DNA of 64,000 nucleotides from Oxyruncus cristatus (taxonomy: Eukaryota > Chordata > Aves > Passeriformes > Cotingidae), in NCBI GenBank assembly GCA_013399855.1, contig VXAY01004115.1:541302-605301 (forward strand), given 5' to 3'. Both the position numbers and the translations under genes were made by a program. How positions within the stretch are numbered: the stretch's first letter is position 1; every line of letters starts with the position of its first letter. Positions 63,614 to 64,000 of the stretch are shown here, piece by piece. The notes under the pieces were generated by a model. It saw nothing but the letters and a program-made list of their open reading frames with translations. It had not been told where the DNA came from and searched no databases.

Positions 63614-64000
63614 CTGTTCAAAGCAGAGATTGGGAAAAAAAGTGGGAACCATGGTATATGTACCCCCAGAGGAGCTGATGTATTATGCTCTCAACAGACA
63701 TTTTCCCTGTGTGCTGCAGAGGTAGGTCTACTCATAGTAATGGAAAAAGAAGGCTTTGGGGTTCCTTTATCTTACATAAGTTCTTGAAATCTCACAAGCA
63801 AAATAGGGAGAACTGGAATCTAGTCCACCTTGTGTTCGCAGTCTAGTACAAGCCCACAAGCCAAGAAGCCTTTTGTACCAACATAAAGAGTTCACATGCT
63901 ATCCTTTTCTGACATTCTTCTGTAAGTGTAGCATAAATTTTACTATTCTGTAGTTGCCCAAGTTTAGCTTATGTCCAGCACTAGACAGCATAAGCTGGAA
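63614..64000 (-). other. Intron upstream of the first visible exon
   Basis: No exon is recognisable to the window edge. The missing upstream exon must end in phase 1, most likely leaving G of an Asp codon, so the gene extends beyond position 64000. Confidence 0.65.

Overview
The window is vertebrate nuclear DNA, almost certainly from a bird. It is AT-rich and intron-rich, and it carries several CR1 LINE fragments of the avian/sauropsid type, for example at 18191-18720 and 51102-51842. I saw no bacterial, plasmid or phage features. CR1 is also found in other sauropsids, so bird is the most likely origin rather than proven.

Positions 63613-34460 (minus strand) hold the 3' two-thirds or so of one large multi-exon gene. 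I could follow 21 coding exons with GT-AG borders and matching phases. They give one open frame of 1076 residues that enters from beyond the right edge and ends at a TGA at 34462-34460. In order, the protein has a PDZ domain like PDZ3 of PTPN13, a long acidic Ser/Thr-Pro-rich linker, two close PDZ domains like PDZ4 and PDZ5 of PTPN13, a short linker, a fourth PDZ domain, a linker resembling the N-terminal part of mammalian PTPN20, and a complete tyrosine phosphatase domain of the PTPN20 type. The PDZ part corresponds to what mammals call FRMPD2 and the phosphatase part to PTPN20. Here both appear to lie in one PTPN13-like transcription unit. The KIND and FERM parts, if present, lie beyond position 64000.

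Positions 34459 to about 33880 are the probable 3' UTR, with an AATAAA candidate at 33886-33881. Positions 1 to about 33880 look like an intergenic desert. No ORF there resembles a known protein, and the recognisable content is three CR1 fragments, simple repeats, a strong CTCF-like motif at 30937-30951 and some stretches that look like conserved non-coding elements. A 36-base assembly gap at 57267-57302 sits inside intron 4, flanked by A runs.

Functionally, the gene would encode a cortical or junctional scaffold in which PDZ domains place a catalytically competent tyrosine phosphatase next to membrane protein tails. Several residues depart from the usual family pattern: HCSTG in the catalytic loop, DEY after the Q-loop, and no histidine at the peptide-selecting position of any of the four PDZ domains.
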